Shown here: positions 56,301-64,000 of the stretch, in pieces
Position numbering within the stretch: the stretch's first letter is position 1
Layout: every line of letters begins with the position of its first letter
Assembly (NCBI RefSeq): GCF_000222585.1
Contig: NZ_AFWE01000182.1
Coordinates: 1-64,000 of the forward strand
DNA: 64,000 nt
Source of the DNA: Vibrio scophthalmi LMG 19158
GTDB lineage: Bacteria > Pseudomonadota > Gammaproteobacteria > Enterobacterales > Vibrionaceae
Reading direction: 5' to 3'
The notes under the pieces: generated by a model
Told to the model about the DNA's origin: nothing
What the model saw: only the letters and a program-made list of their open reading frames with translations
Database searches by the model: none
Translations under genes and position numbers: made by a program

Positions 56301-56326
56301 AAAAACGCCAACGCTGGCGTTTTTTT
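56301..56326 (+). terminator. intrinsic terminator of the DUF2750 gene
   Basis: AAAAACGCCA / TGGCGTTTTT stem with T-run. Confidence 0.88.
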
Positions 56327-56486
56327 GCTTTTTATTGCAGGATTATCCCCACAAGCAACATTCTAATGAGACCTCCATCCCATTTACCATCACCACTAAT
56401 ACTATCAATAACCAATACGTTGTTCCTTAATTGACGCTCACCTATTATAGTCTGTTAAATCAATAACTAATGATTCACTGAGATTC

Positions 56487-58412
56487 ATGAGCCGAATTCT
56501 GGTTAACCTCGCTTGCTCTTTCGCTTTGTTTGCTACCTTTCCATCAAATAGCCAAGATTTACATTCTCAATGGGAAGAGACGTACGCGAACGCATTAAAA
56601 AGTGACAAGTCGCGTGCATTATCACTACTGCAAGATCGTTACAATGCATTAGAGCCAAGCATTGAAAAGTTATACATCAGCAGTAAACTACACGGTTTCA
56701 TGATCCTGAACGGTCAGCCTTACCATAGTAAAAAAACCTTATTTGATGCTGAGTTCACCGCACATGAAAAAAACTTCATTGACGCATTAAATGATGAAGA
56801 ACAACTCGACTTTGCGTCCGCAAATCAACGCTATCGATCATTATTGAAATATGCAGAGAAAAAGGACTCACTCAATGGAAAGATTATTTTTGAATACCAC
56901 CTTTGCCGAGCATTAAATCGTCAGGCGCAATATCAACAAGCTAATGTTTACTGCTCGTCGTTAAACACCCATATTGAAGATACATCAAGCTCTTTATTGC
57001 CCAAACACATGGCTCACCGCGTCATCGCAAACAATCAAGAGTTTCTCGGTAACTATCAAGCAGCCCTCGATACTTATCAAAAATTGTTGGCTTATATCCC
57101 GGACTACGTTGACTCATCCGGAATTTATAATGATGCAGGGTTATTACTATCGACTCTGGGCCATTTTGAAAAAGCGAAGCAATATATCAATATCGCGTTA
57201 ACCATGCGCGATAAGCAAATGTCGCCATTAAAACTGGCACAATCGCATCACAGCATGGGAAAGGTTACCCTCAAACAGGGAGACTATCGAACCGCAATCG
57301 ACCACTTTACGCAGTCGAAACAAATCGTTGAACAGTATAACCACCTCATTGGGCTCACTTTTGCACAACTCGGTTTAGGTCAGTCATACATTGGTTTAGG
57401 CCAGTTCGAGCAAGGCACCCGTTATCTACTCAGCGCACTAGATAGCGCAACCAAACAGGATAATCCTCAAATTCGTGGTGATATCTACCTAACCCTCGCG
57501 TTAGCTCATAAACAACAAGATAAACTTCTCGCAGCAAGAGAATTTGCGCTCCAGGCACTTGATCTCGCTGAGTCGGTGAGTAGTGAGCGACTCAATACCA
57601 AATCACTCAAGCTACTCGCAGAACTCTCTGAGTTACAAGGTAACTTCAGCCTTGCTCTCTCCTATTATCGCTCATACGCCCGTTCTGAACTGAGCAAGCG
57701 CGATAAAGAACATCGCTCAGCATTTATAGCTCTTGATACCGCGAGACGAAATTTTGACAACGAAAGCAGAGTCTCTGAACTGACGATTGATAATGCAGCT
57801 TTGCGTGCACAATTATCCAGTTTAGAAGAGAAAAATCATTTGGCGTTATTTGGAATCGTATTACTAGCATTGAGTTTCATCGGCTATATCTACTACCGCC
57901 GTTATGAAACTGCACGATGTGAAAAAGATAACTTAACCGAGGCTTTAACTCGATCTGCTGCCATAAGACAAATTAAACAGCAAAAAGTCGCCAGCAACAG
58001 TACTTTGAAACACGTGTTGGTTATTATCGATCTAGATGATTTTAAGAGTTTTAACGATCAATACGGCTATTCATGCGGTGATCGTGCTTTACAGCACGTC
58101 AGTACTAAGATTAAAAGTCAATTGCAGAACTCAGATATCGTTGGCCGTCTTGGCGGAGAAGAATTCATTGTTCTATTGACCGAAGTCGATGAACTGGATG
58201 TAAATGAGAGAATTGAACGCCTTCATCAAGCCATTGCCGAAGCTGGCTTTAAATCAGACACTGGCGAGTCGCTTTCTATATCAACGAGCTTCTGTTATTT
58301 AGCCACCTCGAAAGCGCTGAGTGATTTTGACGAGCTATATGCGATTCTCGACCACACGCTTTACAAATCAAAAACTGAGGGTAAGAATCGCATTATCGAT
58401 GCATATCAGTAG
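56487..58412 (+). CDS. TPR-sensor diguanylate cyclase
   Basis: Makes cyclic di-GMP from GTP. The 641-residue product has a signal peptide (about 1-23), a periplasmic helical region with several tetratricopeptide repeats (about 160-420; for example AKQYINIALTMRDKQ and GLGQSYIGLGQFEQG), one membrane helix (about 450-470) and a cytoplasmic GGDEF domain with an intact GGEEF active site (about residues 556-560). The product-inhibition I-site RxxD is absent: QNSD stands there. It lies 0.7 kb from the adhesin export unit and may feed a LapD-type switch (inference). Confidence 0.93.
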   Translation: MSRILVNLACSFALFATFPSNSQDLHSQWEETYANALKSDKSRALSLLQDRYNALEPSIEKLYISSKLHGFMILNGQPYHSKKTLFDAEFTAHEKNFIDALNDEEQLDFASANQRYRSLLKYAEKKDSLNGKIIFEYHLCRALNRQAQYQQANVYCSSLNTHIEDTSSSLLPKHMAHRVIANNQEFLGNYQAALDTYQKLLAYIPDYVDSSGIYNDAGLLLSTLGHFEKAKQYINIALTMRDKQMSPLKLAQSHHSMGKVTLKQGDYRTAIDHFTQSKQIVEQYNHLIGLTFAQLGLGQSYIGLGQFEQGTRYLLSALDSATKQDNPQIRGDIYLTLALAHKQQDKLLAAREFALQALDLAESVSSERLNTKSLKLLAELSELQGNFSLALSYYRSYARSELSKRDKEHRSAFIALDTARRNFDNESRVSELTIDNAALRAQLSSLEEKNHLALFGIVLLALSFIGYIYYRRYETARCEKDNLTEALTRSAAIRQIKQQKVASNSTLKHVLVIIDLDDFKSFNDQYGYSCGDRALQHVSTKIKSQLQNSDIVGRLGGEEFIVLLTEVDELDVNERIERLHQAIAEAGFKSDTGESLSISTSFCYLATSKALSDFDELYAILDHTLYKSKTEGKNRIIDAYQ

Positions 58413-58419
58413 TCAAAAA

Positions 58420-59115
58420 TCAGCTATCAGTAGCTTGCTTCTGCACTAATTGCTGCATAATGGTCTGTTTATCTTCTAAATACTGATTGAGGCCCACTTT
58501 GCGAAGTTCGCAAGCTGGGCAATCACCACAACCACTACCTATAATCCCGTTATAACATGTGAGTGTTTTTTCTTGAATCAAGCATAACGCGTCATATTGA
58601 TCGGCCAAGGCCCATGTTTCAGCTTTATTGAGCCACATCAGTGGTGTTTTAATAGTGAATTGACGATCCATACCTTTAACTAATGCACTGTTCATCGCCT
58701 TTACAAACTCATCACGGCAATCAGGATAGCCTGAAAAATCTGTTTCACACACACCTGTAATAACGCTCTGAGCGCCAATTTGATACGCATAAATACCCGC
58801 CAAAGTTAAGAAAAGAATGTTGCGCCCTGGCACAAATGAGTTTGGCAAGCCGTTTTCTTGCAGTTCGTGAGACACGGGAATGTCATCTCGAGTTAACGAG
58901 CTAATGGCGAGTTCATTTAATAAACCGACATCCATCACTTTATGTGCTGCAACACCAAGTTCAATGGCCAGCTGTTGTGCTACCTCAATTTCTAACTTAT
59001 GACGCTGACCATAATCAAAGGTAATCGCGTGAACCTCATCATACTCTTTCAATGCTTGCACAAGGCAGGTTGTGGAATCTTGACCACCACTAAAAACAAC
59101 CACTGCTTTTTTCAT
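58420..59115 (-). CDS. queC: 7-cyano-7-deazaguanine (preQ0) synthase
   Basis: ATP-dependent conversion of 7-carboxy-7-deazaguanine to preQ0 in queuosine synthesis. The 231-residue product has the PP-loop SGGQDSTT at its start and a C-terminal zinc site (CYNG...GCGDCPAC). The ATG at 59115 is preceded by AAGGAAA and gives the family N-terminus [11 protein letters not shown]. It lies 13 bp after queE, forming a queE-queC operon. Confidence 0.96.
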   Translation of the reverse strand: MKKAVVVFSGGQDSTTCLVQALKEYDEVHAITFDYGQRHKLEIEVAQQLAIELGVAAHKVMDVGLLNELAISSLTRDDIPVSHELQENGLPNSFVPGRNILFLTLAGIYAYQIGAQSVITGVCETDFSGYPDCRDEFVKAMNSALVKGMDRQFTIKTPLMWLNKAETWALADQYDALCLIQEKTLTCYNGIIGSGCGDCPACELRKVGLNQYLEDKQTIMQQLVQKQATDS

Positions 59116-59128
59116 TGAGTTTTCCTTA

Positions 59129-59794
59129 TTAAGCAATTTCAAGGTATTTGTGCGTTTGGATTGAAAGACGCCAGTTCCGAGCAATACAGGTATCAATGCA
59201 TAATTGCGTAGCTCTGTTCTTTTGGCTTATCGGTTGTAAAGCAATCACGGTTGAAGGCTTGATGGCAACCCCTGCAAGTAAATCATCTAACTGCTGGATA
59301 TCTTTTTGTGTTCCAACTGGATGCTTGATCTCGTTAGCGCGGATTAATGAACCTTCAAGTACTTCAAGACGCCCTTTCATTGCGACCTTCGGTGACACTG
59401 TCACCCACGTCTGTTCACTAACCCGAATATCCGCAGTACCACTAGTCTCAACTTGACAAACACAACCAATGCTTTCGAACGCCTCGGTTAAAGGTCGTAA
59501 ATCATAGATACAAGGCTCACCACCAGTGATCACGATATGTTTAGCACCGTATTTTTGTTGATATAACGCGACGATCTCAGTGCTCGAAACACGACACCAT
59601 GTTGATGAATCCCCTTGTTTAGCGAGTATATCAACTAACTTCACTTCATCTTCAGGGTCCGCACTCCACGTCTGCTGGGTATCACACCAAGCACAACCGA
59701 CCGCACACTCTTGCAGACGGATAAAAACCGAAGGCGTTCCGGTGAATGCCCCTTCACCTTGAATCGTTTCAAACATCTCATTTAATTTGTACAA
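59129..59794 (-). CDS. queE: 7-carboxy-7-deazaguanine synthase
   Basis: Radical SAM enzyme that makes 7-carboxy-7-deazaguanine for queuosine. The roughly 221-residue product has the cluster motif [10 protein letters not shown] (Cx3CxxC), ITGGEP and the [12 protein letters not shown]-terminus. TTG at 59794 is favoured because AGGTGA lies eight bases before it and the length then matches relatives; a GTG at 59806 overlaps that site. A perfect matS site lies inside. No preQ1 riboswitch was seen upstream. Confidence 0.93.
   Translation of the reverse strand: MYKLNEMFETIQGEGAFTGTPSVFIRLQECAVGCAWCDTQQTWSADPEDEVKLVDILAKQGDSSTWCRVSSTEIVALYQQKYGAKHIVITGGEPCIYDLRPLTEAFESIGCVCQVETSGTADIRVSEQTWVTVSPKVAMKGRLEVLEGSLIRANEIKHPVGTQKDIQQLDDLLAGVAIKPSTVIALQPISQKNRATQLCIDTCIARNWRLSIQTHKYLEIA
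59392..59404. other. matS site (perfect consensus)
   Basis: GTGACACTGTCAC fits GTGACRNYGTCAC exactly; inside queE. Confidence 0.85.
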
Positions 59795-59806
59795 ACTGCA
59801 CGTCAC

Positions 59807-60127
59807 CTATGCTACACATAATTATCTTGGGTCGTGACGATATAGCACTCATTCGCCTAGGTCAAATGACCCAATCGCATGTTCCTACTTTTGAATCGCT
59901 TAGATTATCTATCAATAAATAACCAATGTCGTAACTATAAATATAACCATTACTCAATAACATACAGTACGAAATACGACACCTGTCATAATATTTGCCG
60001 ACCAATTAAAATATATAATTGATATGATTATAAAATTTTGTCCATTAAGTTTTTTTTCCTACAAGATTCATTTTTTTAAAAGAGTTATCATATGCATGCT
60101 CACGCTCATTTTATTAAAGGACAAAAA
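59807..60127. promoter_or_regulatory. divergent region between queE and the second chemoreceptor
   Basis: About 320 bp, increasingly AT-rich towards the chemoreceptor. It must contain both promoters. I found no clear operator. A short in-frame start at 60092 (reading MHAHAHF) was not accepted. Confidence 0.5.
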
Positions 60128-61768
60128 ATGCTGCGCAATTTAACCGTAAAACAAAAAATCACCCTACCACTCATCGGTATCATTGCTCTTTTTACCGCTA
60201 GTTCGGTTTTCAATGTCACCATTTCTCACCAACAAAGCAAACTGACTGATGATTTAAACCGAGTCATAATGCCGACATTGTTTACCATTGAAGATGCTTA
60301 CCGTGATTTGTATCAAGCAACGTCCGCAATTCAAGGTATTGCACTGGCGGAAAACAACCAAGAGGCCATCGATTTTAACCGTTTCGAATATGAGGATAAC
60401 GCGTACAAAGCCATTCCACGCATGGAGAAAATTCACCAAGTTGTCGATGAAGGCATATTGCCCCTCTCCTCAGCAAAAGAGATTGATAAATTGGTGGAAT
60501 TAGGCAACCAATGGCTAAGCAGCTATGAGGCTCTTCTTGCCAACCCTCAATCAGATTGGATTCCTATTTACCAGAAAAACAAACAACTATATGAAGAGCA
60601 GTTTGTTGCTGCACGTAAACAACTAAACGTGGTAAAAGACCAAGTTGATGCAAAAAAAGTTGAAATTCAAAACGACGTCAACATAGCAGCCGAGAAAGGT
60701 GAGTTGTGGTTACAACTTGGCACGCTTGTCGTGATTCTACTCGCAATTGCAACCTGCCTTGTTCTGATTCGTGCCATTGTTCGTCCAATCGAAGATATTC
60801 AACTCGCGATGCGTGAAATTGCCTCTGGCGAAGGTGACCTTAACCAGACCATCGAATCAAAATCTAATGATGAGATTGGCCAATTAGCAAAAAGCTTTAA
60901 CCAGTTTGTATCGAAAATTCGTGCGACAATTCAGCAGGTTGTTACGACAAACTCTTCGGTTAGAACGGAACTAAGCGGCCTAGTTGCCATTTCTCAAACT
61001 ATCGCCTCACAAACCACCCAGCAACAACAAGAGAGTGAGCTCGTTTCAACCGCTGTGAGCGAAATGCAAGCGACCAGCGGTGTCGTGAGTGACAATGCCA
61101 ATGAAGCGGCTAACGCGAGTCAAAATGCCAACCTTGAAGTGCAATCGACCAATCAAACTCTGGATAAAACCGTCAGCTCTATCCGTGATCTCGCCGCTGA
61201 TATTGAAAAAGCAAGCGGTGTTATTCACGATCTCGATGCGGATGTTGGCAACATCGCTTCTGTATTAGATGTCATTCGCGGCATTGCAGAGCAAACCAAC
61301 CTATTGGCACTGAACGCCGCTATCGAAGCTGCGCGCGCTGGTGAGCAAGGTCGCGGCTTTGCTGTTGTCGCCGATGAGGTTCGCTCTCTTGCAAGTCGTA
61401 CGCAACAGAGTACGGGTGAAATTCACAACATGATTGAAAAGTTGCAGCAAGGTGCGCAACAAGCGGTTAGTGTAATGGAATCAAGCCGCCATAGTAGCGA
61501 AAGTACTATCGAATCAGCGGGTCAAGCCAGTCAATCACTACAAGCTATCCTGACAGCGATTTCAAGCATGAGCGATATGAACACACACATCGCAGCAGCA
61601 GCGGTTCAGCAGAGCGAAGTGAGCGAACAGGTAACGGAAAACATCGTTCGTATTGCGACCAACAGTTCAGAAGTTGTCGACATAGTTGGCCAAGCAGAAC
61701 ATAAAATCGACAGTTTGAATCAACAATGTGAACAGCTAGACCAACTGGTTGCCCAGTTTAAATGCTAA
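60128..61768 (+). CDS. methyl-accepting chemotaxis protein
   Basis: Inner-membrane chemoreceptor, 546 residues from the ATG at 60128, which follows AAGGA. A first membrane helix (about 11-31), a periplasmic four-helix-bundle-type sensor of roughly 165 residues, a second membrane helix (about 197-220), a HAMP domain ([20 protein letters not shown], about 223-275) and a signalling domain with the hairpin [20 protein letters not shown]. Ligand unknown. Single gene with a terminator. Confidence 0.95.
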   Translation: MLRNLTVKQKITLPLIGIIALFTASSVFNVTISHQQSKLTDDLNRVIMPTLFTIEDAYRDLYQATSAIQGIALAENNQEAIDFNRFEYEDNAYKAIPRMEKIHQVVDEGILPLSSAKEIDKLVELGNQWLSSYEALLANPQSDWIPIYQKNKQLYEEQFVAARKQLNVVKDQVDAKKVEIQNDVNIAAEKGELWLQLGTLVVILLAIATCLVLIRAIVRPIEDIQLAMREIASGEGDLNQTIESKSNDEIGQLAKSFNQFVSKIRATIQQVVTTNSSVRTELSGLVAISQTIASQTTQQQQESELVSTAVSEMQATSGVVSDNANEAANASQNANLEVQSTNQTLDKTVSSIRDLAADIEKASGVIHDLDADVGNIASVLDVIRGIAEQTNLLALNAAIEAARAGEQGRGFAVVADEVRSLASRTQQSTGEIHNMIEKLQQGAQQAVSVMESSRHSSESTIESAGQASQSLQAILTAISSMSDMNTHIAAAAVQQSEVSEQVTENIVRIATNSSEVVDIVGQAEHKIDSLNQQCEQLDQLVAQFKC

Positions 61769-61804
61769 CGATTCACGAGGATTCCGATCCTGCCACTAAA
61801 TAGC

Positions 61805-61838
61805 CAAAGGCCTAGCATCGCTAGGCCTTTGTTTTATT
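61805..61838 (+). terminator. intrinsic terminator of the second chemoreceptor gene
   Basis: CAAAGGCCTAGC / GCTAGGCCTTTG stem followed by TTTTATT. The stop codon of the convergent NUDIX gene lies inside the hairpin. Confidence 0.88.
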
Positions 61839-63239
61839 CATCATCAGATAACTTGCGGATATAAGCAGTAATAGCGGCCAATGCAGCCCATCAACAAGCA
61901 GTGCGTATAGATTGCTACTATCTACGTGTTTATGAAGCCCTGCTAATGCCAATGAACAAACAACCAGTAACAGTATTAAAACCATCATTGAACGCATACT
62001 CACTCGCTCAGGCAAACGCACGCACATCATGATCAATAATATCACCGTGGTCATTAGTGCCAATGTGAGTAACATCGGGGTTTGCCACCACAACAGCAAA
62101 ATACCACTTGCTGTCATCGCCAGAAGCCAGACACCTTTTTGTTGGAATAACTGTTCACTCTCAACACCAATTTGTCGGTCTAGACGCGTCATATGCCAAG
62201 CGCACAGCCAACCAAGCAATAACCCAGCCAAGCAATCAAGGACAAAGGCACTTCCACTGTAAACCAAGGCGATGGATAGCCAACCTAACAAAGCGATACA
62301 CACCATTGAGCCTTTGTTAAATCCCCATAGACGGGCACGCTTTAGAAGCATCGTAATCACGACAGCCCACAGGGCAATAGCAAGATTTGGCAAACCAAAG
62401 CCAACTTGCGTACCTTTCTCCAATAATGGCAGATAGACATATGGCCTTGGTTGAGCAAAACCAAGTTGACCGACTTGAACCAATAAGGTGGTGATGATCA
62501 AGGTAAAGAGTAACTTGAGCGTAAAATTACGCTCAAAATAGCCATAGCAAATAGGCAATAATAGCAGTAGCCACCAGCTTGACGTAAACACTAACCCCGT
62601 AAGCAGAAAGCTATCGACAAAACTCGAGGCTCGGCTATCTAAATGAGCGACCCACGATTGCAACGAGGCAATCCATTGCAACTCTACCTGATTGTATCTC
62701 GGTGCGGCCTCAAAGAGATTACTCACATAATTGACTGACTGAGGCGCTGTTTTCGCAAACAAGTCTTGTACCAACGGCCATTGCTGTGGATAACGATAAT
62801 CGGCAACATTCAGTTGCCTTGGATCAATTAGACGTGCCGATGAGACTTCAATACCATAATGAGGTGCAAACCAGTTGGGTAATACTCGCCCTTCCCGTTT
62901 ATCTTGCTGTTGAAAGGCGATAATCTCTGAATCCGACACACAGTGATAAAATATCGCCTTTTGATTTCGCGCCAGTTCTTCACCGACCGTCACGACTAAC
63001 CCTGTCTCTTCCCACGCCTCTCTTTGAGCGGCGACTTGGGGTAATTCATCCGCACCAATCGTACCGGCCGGTAACGACACTTTACCCGTAAGGATTTCAT
63101 CAACAACCACGATTTGATTGTCGGCATTGATAATACAAACAGCGCCTTTAGGCTGCGCGAAAACCTGTGCACTACAAAAAACAGAAAAGATCACACCAGC
63201 CATTAAGCTGAATATTCTTACGTATGCTTTATTCATCAT
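61821..63239 (-). CDS. exported NUDIX hydrolase fused to a degenerate PAP2-like membrane domain
   Basis: A 472-residue protein. A signal peptide (about 1-28) is followed by a NUDIX domain with a complete box: Gly59, Glu65, Arg73-Glu74 and Glu77-Glu78 in GX5EX7REAWEETGL. From about residue 205 there are many membrane helices resembling a PAP2 phosphatase. Of the PAP2 motifs, the QPRP turn (263-266) is kept, but PSGH is replaced by GLPNLA (282-287) and the His of SRxxxxxHxxxD by Leu (YSGSAFVLD, 327-335), so phosphatase activity is doubtful. Its start overlaps the GNAT gene by 4 bp. Confidence 0.85.
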   Translation of the reverse strand: MMNKAYVRIFSLMAGVIFSVFCSAQVFAQPKGAVCIINADNQIVVVDEILTGKVSLPAGTIGADELPQVAAQREAWEETGLVVTVGEELARNQKAIFYHCVSDSEIIAFQQQDKREGRVLPNWFAPHYGIEVSSARLIDPRQLNVADYRYPQQWPLVQDLFAKTAPQSVNYVSNLFEAAPRYNQVELQWIASLQSWVAHLDSRASSFVDSFLLTGLVFTSSWWLLLLLPICYGYFERNFTLKLLFTLIITTLLVQVGQLGFAQPRPYVYLPLLEKGTQVGFGLPNLAIALWAVVITMLLKRARLWGFNKGSMVCIALLGWLSIALVYSGSAFVLDCLAGLLLGWLCAWHMTRLDRQIGVESEQLFQQKGVWLLAMTASGILLLWWQTPMLLTLALMTTVILLIMMCVRLPERVSMRSMMVLILLLVVCSLALAGLHKHVDSSNLYALLVDGLHWPLLLLISASYLMMNKTKA

Positions 63240-63781
63240 TGAATCGACTTTCTTAGCCAGTGGATATGGTGCGCGAAACCAGATTTAAAGTAAAACTGAC
63301 AAGCACTGGAATTGAAGTCCCAAACTTCAACGAACACTTCCTTCACGCCATATTCAAACAACCTTTTCTCCAAGGTCGAATAGAGCTGCTGAGCAATGTT
63401 TTGCTTACGAAATTCGGGCAATACATACAATTCGTCAATACTGCCCATTTGCACTGGCTTACTCACCGTCGAAATCAATTCACAAAAATGACCAGTGATA
63501 AAACCAACCACTTTACTTTCCACGGTTGCAACAAACACTAAACAGTCTGGATTATCCAAATAGCGCGCGATGCTCTTCTCTTGCTCAATTTCTTCTGCTG
63601 TTTTAAAACTGTCTGGTGCTTGGATATGATGCTCATGATGAAGCTGATACATCAATTCATTCAGCGCATATAGATCGCTTTCGCGAGCTGGTGTTATCGT
63701 GATCACTGATAGACTAATTAATGGGTTATAAGTAACCTCAGTTTGCTCGGAAGCGGCTAGACAATCAATGAAAACTGCCAA
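63236..63781 (-). CDS. GNAT family N-acetyltransferase
   Basis: A protein of up to 181 residues with the GNAT fold: VFVATVESKVVGFITG (strands 2-4), the acetyl-CoA-binding segment LYVLPEFRKQNIAQQL, and a final VWDFNSSACQFYFKSGF helix-strand. Substrate unknown. The start is uncertain: TTG at 63781 has no ribosome binding site, and a GTG at about 63706 (VITITPARESD) would give a more usual N-terminus. Coupled to the downstream NUDIX gene by an ATGA overlap. Confidence 0.85.
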   Translation of the reverse strand: MAVFIDCLAASEQTEVTYNPLISLSVITITPARESDLYALNELMYQLHHEHHIQAPDSFKTAEEIEQEKSIARYLDNPDCLVFVATVESKVVGFITGHFCELISTVSKPVQMGSIDELYVLPEFRKQNIAQQLYSTLEKRLFEYGVKEVFVEVWDFNSSACQFYFKSGFAHHIHWLRKSIQ

Positions 63782-63874
63782 TATTCACATCAAATTTTAC
63801 AATCAAGCCTCCCCATAAACCTAAACGGCCACCTGCCTCAATAATTTTCTGTGATGACTTCTATTTGAACCGAT

Positions 63875-63901
63875 GAAAAAAGGAGCGTTAATCGCTCCTT
63901 T
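63875..63901 (-). terminator. intrinsic terminator of the gene at the right edge
   Basis: AAAGGAGCG / CGCTCCTTT stem followed on the minus strand by TTTTTT. Confidence 0.8.
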
Positions 63902-63935
63902 CTCACCTTCTATTAACTATTTAGCCGTAATAACA

Positions 63936-64000
63936 TCAGGCAAAATCTGGTCTCTTTATGTACTTGGCAACGTCAACATAATCAATTTGTTTTGCTGGTA
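63936..64000 (-). CDS. possible 3' end of a gene cut by the window
   Basis: A minus-strand frame enters from the right edge and ends in TGA at 63936 (about 21 codons, ending AKYIKRPDFA). A neighbouring frame would end QILPDVITAK at 63918, closer to the terminator. Which is real, or whether a one-base shift joins them, cannot be told from this fragment. Confidence 0.3.
   Translation of the reverse strand, partial: PAKQIDYVDVAKYIKRPDFA

Noticed and set aside
59795-60000. preQ1 riboswitch upstream of queE
   Set aside because: No matching hairpin with an A-rich tail pairing into the loop was seen.
1-64000. CRISPR arrays, rRNA operons, transposase genes
   Set aside because: No regularly spaced repeats, rRNA-like sequence or transposase-like frame was found in the window.

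Overview
This 64 kb window is chromosomal DNA of a Vibrio-type gammaproteobacterium. Gene content, order and family-restricted small proteins (DUF3634, DUF2835, DUF3466, ZapC, RMF, MatP) point to Vibrionaceae. I infer the terminus region of the large chromosome. It carries matP together with four perfect copies of the 13-bp MatP target matS (9357, 11768, 34121, 59392), far more than chance would give. At the far left there is an 11-bp match to the XerD arm of dif, beside the DUF3634 gene that (from memory) flanks the dif1/TLC/CTX locus in V. cholerae.

Layout. 1-940: no convincing gene; a dif-related repeat structure and an open frame running off the left edge. 941-12.8 kb: mostly minus-strand housekeeping genes (DUF3634, matP, lon-like protease, fabA, rmf, DUF3466 surface protein, uup, glutaredoxin-like, rlmKL, zapC, pyrD). 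12.8-25 kb (minus): NAD-glutamate dehydrogenase, DUF2835, pepN, a secreted unknown, prc-proQ and msrC. 25-32.4 kb (plus): a half-transporter ABC exporter, letA-letB lipid-transport genes and rsmF. 32.5-38.2 kb: cvfB-like S1 protein, an unknown membrane protein, a DUF4442 hotdog protein, DAHP synthase, yajQ and a shortened siroheme-synthase-like gene. 38.7-43 kb: an aapJQMP amino-acid ABC transporter. 43.2-47.5 kb: a Bax-inhibitor-1 protein, tusE, acylphosphatase, a chemoreceptor and rlmI.

The least ordinary part is 47.6-58.4 kb. Two type I secreted calcium-binding proteins (725 and 1140 residues) share a roughly 180-residue module of unknown function, present in three copies. The larger begins with a retention-module-like N-terminus containing a PAAG motif of the kind cut by LapG proteases; the smaller lacks it. 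They lie beside a divergently transcribed TolC-family outer-membrane protein and an OmpA-like lipoprotein, followed by a DUF2750 gene and a TPR-GGDEF diguanylate cyclase. This looks like a c-di-GMP-linked adhesin/matrix locus with a retained and a released product, but with no local ABC/membrane-fusion pair and no local lapD/lapG.

58.4-64 kb: queC-queE, a second chemoreceptor, a periplasmic NUDIX/degenerate-PAP2 fusion with an upstream GNAT acetyltransferase, and the 3' end of a gene cut by the window. Strong intrinsic terminators separate most units. I saw no tRNA, rRNA, CRISPR array or complete insertion sequence.
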